Assembly: GCF_024623325.1 (NCBI RefSeq)
Contig: NZ_JANJZD010000001.1
Location: 310,001-374,000, forward strand
Direction: 5' to 3'
Length of the DNA stretch: 64,000 nt
From: Acetatifactor muris
GTDB lineage: Bacteria; Bacillota; Clostridia; Lachnospirales; Lachnospiraceae
Part shown: in pieces, positions 17,774 through 25,788 of the stretch
How the letters are laid out: each line of letters starts with the position of its first letter
Position numbering within the stretch: the stretch's first letter is position 1
Made by a program: the position numbers and the translations under genes
The notes under the pieces: generated by a model
What the model was told of the DNA's origin: nothing
What the model saw: the letters and a program-made list of their open reading frames with translations, nothing else
Database searches by the model: none

Positions 17774-17947
17774 ATGGCATATGCATTACAAGATGAAAAA
17801 GTGAACGAAACAATCAATTACGAAAAAATGCTTAAAATGCTTGACCGAGGCATTGACGATGTGGAAGCCGGAAGAGAATTGCCTTTAACAGAAGCTTTTG
17901 TTAAAATTACTGAATTAAGGAACAGGCGGAGAAATGCAGAAGTATAA
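17774..17947 (+). CDS. RelB/ParD-like antitoxin
   Basis: A 57-residue acidic helical protein whose stop overlaps the following toxin start by 14 bases, the standard antitoxin-first arrangement. AGGTGAG stands before the ATG at 17774; an in-frame upstream ATG at 17714 would run through the promoter candidate and is rejected. Antitoxins of this type bind and neutralise the toxin and repress their own promoter. The C-terminal half (ELPLTEAFVKITELRNRRR) would be the toxin-binding part. Confidence 0.7.
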   Translation: MAYALQDEKVNETINYEKMLKMLDRGIDDVEAGRELPLTEAFVKITELRNRRRNAEV

Positions 17948-18266
17948 AGTTATCGTAACTTGGGAAGCTGTTTATGATATAACCGAAATAGCAGATTATA
18001 TAGAAGCGCAGTTTGGGATAGCGAGGGCTGACCGCTTTCAGGAAGAGATAAAGGAGCGTTTGGATAAAATTGAAATATTAGGCGGTATTTTCGGAAAGAC
18101 ATATCTATGTTATCGTGGATATTCTATTTACAAGAACCCATTTCCGCCGTCTATTATTTTTTACATTATCATAGAATCCGAAAAAGGAATCCATGTCTTA
18201 AGGGTGTTGAGAGAGGAACGTGATTGGGAAAGCATTCTTACAAGGCAACGTGATTATACATACTAA
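17934..18266 (+). CDS. RelE/ParE-superfamily toxin
   Basis: A 110-residue basic protein with the ParE/RelE fold signature: KVIVTWEAVYDITEIADYIE at the start, a helical hairpin, YRGYSIYKNPF in the middle, and the C-terminal strand VLRVLREERDWESIL. ParE members poison gyrase and RelE members cut mRNA on ribosomes; which applies cannot be told here. It overlaps the antitoxin gene and sits in the eroded accessory patch, where such modules often outlive the element that brought them. Confidence 0.82.
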   Translation: MQKYKVIVTWEAVYDITEIADYIEAQFGIARADRFQEEIKERLDKIEILGGIFGKTYLCYRGYSIYKNPFPPSIIFYIIIESEKGIHVLRVLREERDWESILTRQRDYTY

Positions 18267-18381
18267 AACGGTAAGATAATAGATTTTCTGAATGGCATAT
18301 TTTAAAACTTTAAAGGTTTAAAATTCACACCGCCCACCATTCGGTGCGGACGATTTCCCGAATTTAAAATGAAATGCAGAA

Positions 18382-18477
18382 TTAAGACAGATTTTTAATC
18401 CGGCAACTTCCTTTGAAGTCCGCAAACGCTTCATCCACGGTTAAGTTGTCTGAGTTTTTAAGGGATAATTTTTTCAT
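18382..18477 (-). pseudogene. Tyrosine-recombinase (integrase) N-terminal remnant
   Basis: A 31-codon ORF with a GGAGCATTTCC-type ribosome site. It reads like the start of a phage/ICE-type integrase SAM-like domain (LTVDEAFADFKGSC, then RIKNLS) but stops at TAA where the arm/core-binding domain should continue. It lies ~130 bases from the 3' end of tRNA-Leu, the classic place for an integrase gene. Too short for certainty. Confidence 0.4.
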
Positions 18478-18569
18478 GGAAATGCTCCTTATCTTTGCTC
18501 GTCAAACGTCCAGAAAACTGTAAATCGGTCTTGCGAGTAAAAAAGGAACAAATAGAAATTTTTAGAAAG

Positions 18570-18604
18570 AAAAAACCTTGGTAAACTCTGAATTTACCAA
18601 GGTT
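18570..18604 (-). terminator. Terminator of tRNA-Leu(AAG)
   Basis: On the minus strand a perfect 12-bp stem (AACCTTGGTAAA / TTTACCAAGGTT, arms 18593-18604 and 18574-18585) with a 7-base loop is followed by TTTTTTCTTTC. It begins three bases after the tRNA 3' end. Confidence 0.9.
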
Positions 18605-18607
18605 GGA

Positions 18608-18691
18608 TGCGGAAGATGGGACTTGAACCCACACGGCATTGCTGCCACAAGATCCTTAGTCTTGCTCGTCTGCCAGTTCCGACACTTCCGC
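18608..18691 (-). tRNA. tRNA-Leu (anticodon AAG)
   Basis: Eighty-four bases fold as a class II tRNA: acceptor GCGGAAG/CTTCCGC with discriminator A, the D-loop GG, anticodon stem CAAGA/TCTTG with loop CTAAGGA (positions 34-36 = AAG), a long variable arm, and a T arm with GGGTTCAAGTCCC. CCA is not encoded. A34 would be edited to inosine to read CUU/CUC. Confidence 0.95.
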
Positions 18692-18715
18692 TTACAGTTG
18701 CTCACTGCAAAAAAT

Positions 18716-18744
18716 ATAATAGCACTTTCTGTTTCCCATGTCAA
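18716..18744 (-). promoter_or_regulatory. Promoter of tRNA-Leu(AAG)
   Basis: On the minus strand: consensus TTGACA (18739-18744), 17-bp spacer, TATTAT (18716-18721), about 25 bases upstream of the mature tRNA 5' end. Confidence 0.85.
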
Positions 18745-18770
18745 CAGAAAAATAATTGACTTATTTATGA

Positions 18771-18816
18771 GAGGAAGGGCTGCCGCACAGAATTCAATGC
18801 GACAGTCCCTTTCCTC
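18771..18816 (-). terminator. Hairpin downstream of the GH4 gene, probable terminator
   Basis: Long imperfect stem: GAGGAAGGGCTGCCGCA (18771-18787) pairs with TGCGACAGTCCCTTTCCTC (18798-18816) around an AATTC-containing loop. It lies 25 bases past the GH4 stop on the minus strand. The T-run is weak, so efficiency is uncertain. Confidence 0.55.
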
Positions 18817-18840
18817 ATTATGACAGGTCTCTGAACGGTA

Positions 18841-20160
18841 TCAGTGATACCTGGGGAGGTAATCGCCGTGTGCGGCAATCAGCTCGTCTACCATTTTCCG
18901 GATGCTGTCAATGTCCAGCTCGCCTGCAGTATGCGGATCCAGCATGGCCGCCTGATAAATGTGTTCAAGCTTATGTGTATGAGCCGCCTCGATGGTCAGC
19001 AGCTGCACATTGATATTGGTCATGTTCATGGCGGCACACTGCACGGGCAGAGGACCTACATGGCAGGGATGGACTCCGTGACCATTGACCAGACAGGGAA
19101 CTTCCACACAGGCTTCTTCCGGCAGGTTGGAGATCAGGTGATCGGTGTTCAGGACATTTCCGCCGATCTGGTAAGGGGTGCCGGTAACGATGGACTCCAT
19201 GATATGAGAAGCGTATTCTCTGGAGCGTTCATGGTCTTTGACTCCATTTTCCAGAAGCCCGGCGTATTCCTTTTTCCAGGATTCAATCTGGTCGACACAG
19301 CGGCGGGGATATTCGTCCAGAGGAATATTGTAACGTTCAATCAGTTCCGGATACTTGCTTTTAATATAGAAGGTATTGTATTCTGCGTTGTGCTCGCTGG
19401 ATTCCGTACAATAATAGCCGAAATGATTAATGTAGTCGAGACGGACTTTATCTTTGAAGTCCGGGTCAGCCATTTTGGCGGCAGCACGTTTTTTGATTTC
19501 CGGATACAGGTCATTATTGTCCCTGTCTTTGAGCTCCAGGAGCCAGGCCATATGATTGATTCCGGCAATGAGTTCCCGGCGGCCTTCCAGCTTATCTGCC
19601 ATGTCCAGTTCTTTCAGCAGGCCCTCGGAACAGACCTGTACGCTGTGGCAGAGCCCTACGGTTTTGACAGGGGTGTAACGCAGCATGTATCCGGTGAGCA
19701 TGGCCATGGGATTCGTGTAGTTCAGAAAGAGCGCATCAGGGCAGACGTCAGCCATATCCCGGGCAAATTCTTCCATTACGGGAATGGTGCGGAGTGCCCG
19801 CATGATGCCGCCGATACCGAGGGTGTCGCCGATAGTCTGTCTGAGACCGAATTTTTTGGGAATCTCAAAGTCTGTGATTGTGCAGGGGTCATAGAGCCCT
19901 ACCTGGATGGCGTTGACGACGAAAGAGGCGCCCCGGAGCGCTTCTCTGCGCTGCTCCACACCCAGATAGCATTCGATTTTTCCGTGTCCGCCTTTGGTTT
20001 TGCGCATGGCCTCCAGAATGGTCTGACTTTCTTTGAGGCGTTCTCCGTTGATATCGTACAGAGCAAAGGTACTGTCCTTCAGCGCGTCCGAACACATACA
20101 GTCTCCGATGACATTGCGGGCGAAAACCGTACTGCCGGCGCCCATAAATGTGATTTTCAT
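18841..20160 (-). CDS. GH4 family glycosidase (alpha-galactosidase/alpha-glucosidase type)
   Basis: A 439-residue cytoplasmic glycosidase of family GH4, which uses NAD+ and a divalent metal (Mn2+) to cleave glycosides by a redox-elimination mechanism. An N-terminal Rossmann fold shows GAGSTVFARN. Metal-ligand candidates are C171 with H172 in GLCHSVQ and the His of INHMAW near residue 208; the family NYTNP segment is at 147-151. Length and the Cys-His motif fit the MelA-like subgroup. It is divergent from an AraC regulator, probably its activator. Exact sugar specificity is not determinable. Confidence 0.88.
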   Translation of the reverse strand: MKITFMGAGSTVFARNVIGDCMCSDALKDSTFALYDINGERLKESQTILEAMRKTKGGHGKIECYLGVEQRREALRGASFVVNAIQVGLYDPCTITDFEIPKKFGLRQTIGDTLGIGGIMRALRTIPVMEEFARDMADVCPDALFLNYTNPMAMLTGYMLRYTPVKTVGLCHSVQVCSEGLLKELDMADKLEGRRELIAGINHMAWLLELKDRDNNDLYPEIKKRAAAKMADPDFKDKVRLDYINHFGYYCTESSEHNAEYNTFYIKSKYPELIERYNIPLDEYPRRCVDQIESWKKEYAGLLENGVKDHERSREYASHIMESIVTGTPYQIGGNVLNTDHLISNLPEEACVEVPCLVNGHGVHPCHVGPLPVQCAAMNMTNINVQLLTIEAAHTHKLEHIYQAAMLDPHTAGELDIDSIRKMVDELIAAHGDYLPRYH

Positions 20161-20252
20161 ATAAACCTCCTTGTCGTCCTGTTGTTTTTGACTTATGTAA
20201 GGAATGGAAACATTACATATAATGATTGTAGCAGAAAGAATGTAAAAAAGAA

Positions 20253-20282
20253 TTGATTTTTGTTATGAGAATTTGTTATTAT
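20253..20282 (+). promoter_or_regulatory. Candidate promoter of the AraC regulator
   Basis: TTGATT (20253-20258), 18-bp spacer, TATTAT (20277-20282) in the 188-base intergenic region between the divergent GH4 and AraC genes, 66 bases before the AraC start. Confidence 0.5.
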
Positions 20283-20348
20283 GTCAGAAAGGAAAGGCCG
20301 GACTTAAAAGCCGGATGAACGGAAAGCTGTTGCGGGAGAGAACACAGT

Positions 20349-21128
20349 ATGATCAGGATGGAGATTGTGATAGATCAGCACTATAAGGGATATAACCCGG
20401 TTCAGTTCGGCAGTGAGAGCTGTAACCCGGGTCACTTTTTCGGACCCAGTGTGCGCACCCACTGGCTGCTGCACTATGTGGTGTATGGATTTGGCACATT
20501 TGTGCGGGATGGGGTCAGCCGGGCAGTAAAGCCGGGAGATATTTTTGTGATACCTCCTTATGAGGAGACCTACTATGAGGCGGATGTGAAAAATCCCTGG
20601 AGATATATATGGATAGGTTTTACCACAGAGGAAGATGTTCCGCCGCCGCTGAAGAACGCGATTATACATTGCCCGGAAGCGGGAAGCCTCTTTGAGGACA
20701 TGCTCCGATGCGGAAAGCTGGAGAATGGCAGAAGCGCGTTTCTCTGCGCCAAAATCTGGGAGCTGTTCAGCATTCTGCTGGAGGAAGGGGGAACTTCCGC
20801 AGACTATGTGGAGAAGGCGCTCAGCTATATGAATGCGGAATATATCAATGACATCACAGTACGGCAGATTGCGGAAAGCCTTGGACTGAACCGCAGCTAT
20901 TTTTCAGAGCTTTTCAGCAGACAGATGGGGGTGTCACCGCAGAAATATCTGATTAATCTGCGGCTGGAGCGTGCGGCGGAACTGCTCACGGTCTATGGTG
21001 AGTCACCTGCTACAGCCGGACTGTCCGTGGGCTATCCGGATATCTATCATTTTTCAAAAATATTTAAAAAGCATTTTGGACTTTCTCCCAGGAATTATCA
21101 GCAGATGTACAGGCGGAGCAGGGGATGA
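20349..21128 (+). CDS. AraC-family transcriptional regulator
   Basis: A 259-residue activator: an N-terminal cupin-like sensor domain (HYVVYGFGTF, then VKPGDIFVIPP) and a C-terminal double HTH from about residue 160 (ITVRQIAESLGLNRSYFSELFSRQ, then AGLSVGYPDIYHFSKIFKKHFGLSP). GGGAGAG lies 8 bases before the start. Because it diverges from the GH4 glycosidase, it probably activates that gene in response to its sugar. Confidence 0.9.
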   Translation: MIRMEIVIDQHYKGYNPVQFGSESCNPGHFFGPSVRTHWLLHYVVYGFGTFVRDGVSRAVKPGDIFVIPPYEETYYEADVKNPWRYIWIGFTTEEDVPPPLKNAIIHCPEAGSLFEDMLRCGKLENGRSAFLCAKIWELFSILLEEGGTSADYVEKALSYMNAEYINDITVRQIAESLGLNRSYFSELFSRQMGVSPQKYLINLRLERAAELLTVYGESPATAGLSVGYPDIYHFSKIFKKHFGLSPRNYQQMYRRSRG

Positions 21129-21205
21129 TGAACTTGTGAATGATGCTGTATGGCAGCCGTTTCATGAGGACTGAGGGGGTACGTTGAACGAGACAAAAGA
21201 GTGGC

Positions 21206-21234
21206 TTGCCGTTTCGGGAAAAGGCTGTTATAAT
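21206..21234 (+). promoter_or_regulatory. Promoter of the hybrid kinase gene
   Basis: TTGCCG (21206-21211), 17-bp spacer and perfect TATAAT (21229-21234). The box overlaps both upstream start candidates of the kinase frame, which argues that translation begins further downstream. Confidence 0.65.
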
Positions 21235-21274
21235 GCAATTAGGTTTTTGGATTGGTCTGGACATCAGGAGGAAC

Positions 21275-23908
21275 TTGGAGAATGAAAAAAAGCAAAAGGC
21301 AGATAAATCAATTCGTTTTTTAGTAATCAGTCTGGCCGGCGTCTGTATTCTTATCATTGGATTATTTACATTATTGTCTGCATATATGAATAAAAGAAGT
21401 ACGAAGACCATCGAGGAAGTCGGCAGGATGTATATGAACAGTATGAACGAGCAGATCGTTCTGCATTATGAAACGGTCATCAGCCTGAGACTTTCCCAGA
21501 TAAATGCAATAGCAGATACAATAATGCCAAAAGACGATGACAGGGAGGCATTTCTGGACACTCTGGAATACAGTGCGCAGGCCAGAGGATTTACATATCT
21601 GGCGTTTTATTCCGGGGACGGTGAATTTGAAATGATTTATGGCGAGAAGGTAGAGGTACTGGATCCGCAGCCTTTTCTGAACAGTCTGAAAAAAGGCCAG
21701 GAGAAAATTGCCGTGGCAAGGGACACGGCAGGAAACGGCGTTGTTCTCATGGGGATTCCTTATTCTGTGCCCATGGAAGACGGGAGTGAAAGCATTTCGC
21801 TGGTGGGCGGGTTTTCCACGGAGTATATGAGCGAAAGTCTTTTCCTGGACGAGAAGGACACACTGGTGGATTCTTATGTTATCCGCAACGACGGAAGCTA
21901 TGTTCTCCGGGGAGGAAGCTTTGCGACTCAGATTTTTTATGACAGGATGTATGAGACATTCGGAGAGCAGAACATAGAAACCGCGGAGTATCATATACAG
22001 GAGATGAAGACGGCAATAGAGGCCGGGGAGAATTATTCGGTTGTATTGAGGGGGCCTTATTCAAAGTATCATCTGTATTGCATCAGGCTTCCTTACAGCG
22101 AATGGTATCTGGTCACCAGGCTGCCTTTTGATTATCTGGATGCGGTAATTACGGATATGGGGCGCGACTGGACGCATATGGTTTATATTGCGTGCGGCAT
22201 TATGGTGGTGGCATTGCTGTTGATATTCGGACAGAGCTTTAAAATGGCCAAAGCGCAGATGCAGGAGCTGAAAGAAGCCAGCGAGACCGCGAATCAGGAG
22301 CGGAGAGCGGCAGAGGAAGCCCGGCGTGTGGCAGAAAAAGCCCAGGGAGAGGCCGAGCATGCCAACAGGGCGAAAAGCGAGTTCCTTTCCAATATGAGCC
22401 ATGACATTCGCACACCCATGAATGCCATTGTGGGTATGACCACCATTGCCATTGCCAATATGAATAATATGGAGCAGGTGCAGAACTGCCTGAAGAAGAT
22501 TGCGCTTTCCAGTAAACATTTACTGGGATTGATTAATGATGTTCTGGACATGTCCAAAATTGAGAGCGGCAAGATGACACTGAATATTGATCAGGTTTCC
22601 CTGCGCGAAGTGATGGACAATATTGTGAATATTGTGCAGCCGCAGGTAAAGGCGAAACGTCAGCATTTTAATATCTTTATACATGATATTTCAGTGGAAA
22701 ATGTATGCTGTGACAATGTCCGGCTGAATCAGGTCATGATTAACCTGCTGGGGAATGCGGTAAAGTTTACGCCGGAAGAAGGGGCTATCAATGTGTCTCT
22801 GTTTGAAGAGGAGTCTCCCCGGGGAGAGGATTATATCCGTACGCATCTGTATGTCAAGGACACAGGTATCGGAATGTCAAAGGAATACATGACGAAAATA
22901 TTTGATTCTTTCAGCAGAGAAGATACCGCGCGGGTTCAGAAGACGGAAGGCACGGGGCTGGGAATGGCCATCACAAAGTATATTGTGGATGCCATGGACG
23001 GCTCCATTGAAGTGGAGAGTGAACTGGGCAGGGGCAGTGAATTTCATGTGATTTTGGATCTGCTGAAAGCCAGGGTACAGGAAGCAGACATGGTTCTGCC
23101 CAACTGGAATATGCTGGTGGTGGATGACGACGAGCAGCTGTGCGCAAGTGCGGTGGCCGCTCTGAAAGCCATCGGGGTGATACCGGACTGGTGTCTGAAT
23201 GCGGAAGAGGCAATCAGAAAGGTAGACGAGAAGCACCGGAATCATGACGATTATCGTGTGATTATGTTAGACTGGAAGCTGCCGGGGATGGATGGCATTA
23301 CGGCTGCCAGAGAGATCCGGAGGCTGTACGGAGATGATATACCGATTCTGCTGATATCTGCCTATGACTGGAGCGATATCGAGGATGAAGCCAGGGCGGC
23401 AGGCGTGACGGGATTTATCGGGAAGCCGCTTTTTAAGTCCACCCTGTATTATGGTCTGCAGCCTTATGTTGCGCAGGATCTCGGCGAACTCAATGCCGCT
23501 TCCGGCAGAATGGAAGGCGTGAAGCTGGGCGGAAAACGGATTCTGCTGGCAGAGGACAATGATATTAACTGGGAGATTGCCAATGAGCTTCTCTCAGCCG
23601 TCGGACTGGAGCTGGACTGGGCGGAAAACGGACAGATTTGTCTGGACAAATTCCGGGAATCTCCTCTGTATTATTATGAGGCAGTTCTGATGGATGTGAG
23701 AATGCCGGTGATGAACGGTTATGAGGCCACCAGAGCCATCCGGGCTCTGGAGAGGGAAGACAGTAATCTTCCCATTATCGCCATGACGGCGGACGCCTTT
23801 TCGGAGGATGTGAAGAAATGTCTGGATTCCGGTATGAATGCCCATGTGGCGAAGCCCATTGATGTAAAGGAAGTATGCAGGCAGCTGGAAAAATTTATAT
23901 TTGGATGA
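21275..23908 (+). CDS. Hybrid sensor histidine kinase with two receiver domains
   Basis: About 877 residues. TM1 near residues 14-38, an extracellular sensor of ~260 residues, TM2 near 303-320, a charged coiled coil, HisKA with phosphorylatable H376 in SNMSHDIRTPMNA, and an ATPase domain with DTGIGM and GTGLGMAI. The two receiver domains carry VIMLDWKLPG and AVLMDVRMPV. There is no HTH output, so the signal must pass to another protein. The start is uncertain: the TTG at 21275 is chosen because the promoter's -10 box overlaps the in-frame ATG at 21233; AGGAGG stands only three bases before that TTG. Confidence 0.85.
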   Translation: MENEKKQKADKSIRFLVISLAGVCILIIGLFTLLSAYMNKRSTKTIEEVGRMYMNSMNEQIVLHYETVISLRLSQINAIADTIMPKDDDREAFLDTLEYSAQARGFTYLAFYSGDGEFEMIYGEKVEVLDPQPFLNSLKKGQEKIAVARDTAGNGVVLMGIPYSVPMEDGSESISLVGGFSTEYMSESLFLDEKDTLVDSYVIRNDGSYVLRGGSFATQIFYDRMYETFGEQNIETAEYHIQEMKTAIEAGENYSVVLRGPYSKYHLYCIRLPYSEWYLVTRLPFDYLDAVITDMGRDWTHMVYIACGIMVVALLLIFGQSFKMAKAQMQELKEASETANQERRAAEEARRVAEKAQGEAEHANRAKSEFLSNMSHDIRTPMNAIVGMTTIAIANMNNMEQVQNCLKKIALSSKHLLGLINDVLDMSKIESGKMTLNIDQVSLREVMDNIVNIVQPQVKAKRQHFNIFIHDISVENVCCDNVRLNQVMINLLGNAVKFTPEEGAINVSLFEEESPRGEDYIRTHLYVKDTGIGMSKEYMTKIFDSFSREDTARVQKTEGTGLGMAITKYIVDAMDGSIEVESELGRGSEFHVILDLLKARVQEADMVLPNWNMLVVDDDEQLCASAVAALKAIGVIPDWCLNAEEAIRKVDEKHRNHDDYRVIMLDWKLPGMDGITAAREIRRLYGDDIPILLISAYDWSDIEDEARAAGVTGFIGKPLFKSTLYYGLQPYVAQDLGELNAASGRMEGVKLGGKRILLAEDNDINWEIANELLSAVGLELDWAENGQICLDKFRESPLYYYEAVLMDVRMPVMNGYEATRAIRALEREDSNLPIIAMTADAFSEDVKKCLDSGMNAHVAKPIDVKEVCRQLEKFIFG

Positions 23909-23959
23909 GAATCCGGAAGGCATGCTTTGACATTTTTTAAATTTTTTTGCAATATCCTC

Positions 23960-23987
23960 TTGCATTTTTCGCTGACCGTGTTACAAT
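23960..23987 (+). promoter_or_regulatory. Promoter of tRNA-Val
   Basis: TTGCAT (23960-23965), 16-bp spacer, TACAAT (23982-23987), ten bases before the tRNA. Confidence 0.65.
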
Positions 23988-23996
23988 AGAGGACAT

Positions 23997-24070
23997 GGAA
24001 GCATAGCTCAGCCGGGATGAGCGTTCGCCTCACACGCGAAAGGCCAGGGGTTCGAGCCCCCTTGCTTCCA
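23997..24070 (+). tRNA. tRNA-Val (anticodon CAC)
   Basis: Seventy-four bases: acceptor GGAAGCA/TGCTTCC with discriminator A, anticodon stem TTCGC/GCGAA with loop CTCACAC (34-36 = CAC), and a T arm with GGGGTTCGAGCCCC. CCA is not encoded. Confidence 0.93.
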
Positions 24071-24127
24071 TTCCGTATGTAGCACATATGCTGTTATCCG
24101 GCAGTTGAAAAAATTTTAAATTTGTTC

Positions 24128-24156
24128 TTGACTTTTGTCGGAGAATGGTATATGAT
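24128..24156 (+). promoter_or_regulatory. Promoter of tRNA-Leu(CAG)
   Basis: TTGACT (24128-24133), 17-bp spacer, TATGAT (24151-24156), 12 bases before the tRNA. Confidence 0.8.
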
Positions 24157-24167
24157 ATGTTTTGTTC

Positions 24168-24251
24168 GCAGGAATGGCGGAATTGGCAGACGCGCACGGT
24201 TCAGGTCCGTGTGGTAGCAATACCATGAGAGTTCAAGTCTCTTTTCCTGCA
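24168..24251 (+). tRNA. tRNA-Leu (anticodon CAG)
   Basis: Eighty-four-base class II tRNA: acceptor GCAGGAA/TTCCTGC with discriminator A, anticodon stem CACGG/CCGTG with loop TTCAGGT (34-36 = CAG), a long variable arm, and the T-loop TTCAAGT. CCA is not encoded. Confidence 0.95.
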
Positions 24252-24260
24252 TATAACAGG

Positions 24261-24296
24261 AGAGTGTTAAGTAATTTACTTAGCACTCTTTTTTTC
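24261..24296 (+). terminator. Terminator after tRNA-Leu(CAG)
   Basis: AGAGTGTTAAGTAA pairs with TTACTTAGCACTCT (one G-U pair), followed by a run of T residues. It separates the tRNA from the acyltransferase gene 43 bases on. Confidence 0.88.
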
Positions 24297-24338
24297 TCTA
24301 TAGCGATGGTACTGACAGCCGGGGGAGAGGAGAAACGC

Positions 24339-25703
24339 ATGGCGAATGAAAGAACGGATAAAAGCCGGAGCGCAGGAAAGGGCAGTTCTGCGGAAAAGAA
24401 AAAGAAAGCGCAGCGCAGGGACTGGTATCAGCTGGACCTGTCCGCCATTGTGTATCCCACTCTCCAGAGAAGGGATTTTTCTTCCGTATACAGATTGTCG
24501 GTGGTGTTGAAGGAAGAAATCAGACCGGAGATCCTTCAGCTGGCTCTTGACAGAACATTGCCCAGGTTTCCCACGTATAAGGCGGCCATCCGCAAGGGAT
24601 TGTTCTGGCGCTATCTGGAGCCGAATGACCGTCCGGGGCCCTTTGTGCAGGAGGACGTGAAAAATCCCTGTCAGCCTATGTACTTTAAGGCCAACAATCG
24701 ATACCTGGTGCGGGTATACTATTTCCGGAACAGAATTGCACTGGAAGCCCATCACAGTCTGGGGGACGGTACCGGAGGCATGTGTGTGCTGCTGACTCTG
24801 ACAGCCACATATCTGAGGATGCTGGGCCATGAAGAGATTCAAAATGGAGGATTTGTGCTGAACATTGCGGATACGCCGGAGGAAGAAGAGCTGGAAGACG
24901 CCTATATGCGCTATGCCAACGCGAAGGTATGCCCGCCCAGACTGGAAGAAAAAGCCTACCGTGTGCGGGGAACGGCGGAAGAATTCTATACACTGAATAT
25001 TATAGACGGCATTATGTCTGTCTCGGAGGTGATGGCGGCTGCGAAGCGTTACAATGCCACCATCACAGAATATCTGAATGCGGTGCTTCTGCATGCGCTG
25101 CTGACCAAGCAGCAGGAAGACAGACGGGTGCATCTGCGGCCGGTGAAAATTGCCATGCCCGTAAATCTGCGGCGTTTTTTCCCGTCTGTCACGCTGCGGA
25201 ACTTTATTACCATGATTTATCCGGGAGTTGACCCCAGACTTGGGGAATACAGTTTTGAAGAGATTGTGCTGCAGGTTCATAATTACATGCGCTATCATCT
25301 CAACGAAAAGCTGCTGCGGGGAGATATTACCACCAATGCGGCCACACAGCGCAATCCTTTTATCCGGGTTGTGCCGCTGTTCATCAAGGATTTTGTGGTG
25401 AGACTTTTTTACACAAAGGTACAGGACCGGAACTCTTCGGCAGGTCTGACCAATATGGGGGCCATGAAAGTGCCCAGGGGGATGGAACCCTACATCGAGA
25501 GATTTGATATTTATATGGGACAGCCTTTTTCCCGCAGGACAAACTGTGCCATAATCAGTTTCGGGGATATACTGACAGTGAATTTTACCAGCAGCATCAT
25601 AGAGGCGGATGTGGAGCGGCATTTCTTCCGAAAACTGGTGCGTGACGGGATTCATGTCAAGATTGAGAGCAACCGCAGCCAGGCAGATGCGGAACTGTAT
25701 TAG
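24339..25703 (+). CDS. Condensation/alcohol-acyltransferase-fold protein
   Basis: A 454-residue protein of the CoA-dependent acyltransferase/condensation superfamily. The catalytic HHxxxDG motif is seen as AHHSLGDGTGG near residue 145, and a late structural motif near SFGDILTVNFTS fits the family's second half. The N-terminus is a Lys/Ser-rich tail of ~25 residues. The ATG at 24339 follows GGGGGAGAGG; the longer frame would run into the tRNA. Likely reaction: acyl transfer to an alcohol or amine, substrate unknown. It is the first gene of a cassette with a zinc-ribbon membrane protein and a lipase-like hydrolase. Confidence 0.75.
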   Translation: MANERTDKSRSAGKGSSAEKKKKAQRRDWYQLDLSAIVYPTLQRRDFSSVYRLSVVLKEEIRPEILQLALDRTLPRFPTYKAAIRKGLFWRYLEPNDRPGPFVQEDVKNPCQPMYFKANNRYLVRVYYFRNRIALEAHHSLGDGTGGMCVLLTLTATYLRMLGHEEIQNGGFVLNIADTPEEEELEDAYMRYANAKVCPPRLEEKAYRVRGTAEEFYTLNIIDGIMSVSEVMAAAKRYNATITEYLNAVLLHALLTKQQEDRRVHLRPVKIAMPVNLRRFFPSVTLRNFITMIYPGVDPRLGEYSFEEIVLQVHNYMRYHLNEKLLRGDITTNAATQRNPFIRVVPLFIKDFVVRLFYTKVQDRNSSAGLTNMGAMKVPRGMEPYIERFDIYMGQPFSRRTNCAIISFGDILTVNFTSSIIEADVERHFFRKLVRDGIHVKIESNRSQADAELY

Positions 25704-25746
25704 TCCAGCTGAAAAATGTCAAGTGTTTTTGAAAAGCGACTTTACC

Positions 25747-25769
25747 CTTTAGTGCTATCGGGCAGCGAT
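25747..25769 (+). promoter_or_regulatory. Leader hairpin motif, copy 1
   Basis: CTTTAG followed by a small hairpin ATCG-GGCAG-CGAT, located 19 bases before the DUF6320 start. A very similar element lies at 32629-32651 with a compensating base-pair change. Function unknown. Confidence 0.45.
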
Positions 25770-25788
25770 TTCAATTAGGAGGAAAAAT

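Noticed and set aside
15300-18610. Left attachment site (direct repeat of the tRNA-Leu 3' end)
   Set aside because: Scanning the accessory patch by eye found no repeat of the tRNA end, so no att site is claimed.
18844-20256. 470-codon open frame on the plus strand
   Set aside because: It is antisense to the GH4 gene, which has clear catalytic motifs; the antisense translation has no recognisable domain and no ribosome site.
24162-24338. Upstream extension of the acyltransferase frame
   Set aside because: It would translate through tRNA-Leu(CAG) and its terminator; the ATG at 24339 with GGGGGAGAGG is the sensible start.
24276-25655. 459-codon open frame on the minus strand
   Set aside because: It lies opposite the acyltransferase gene, whose HHxxxDG motif and ribosome site are convincing. 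The antisense product is His/Arg/Gln-rich shadow sequence.
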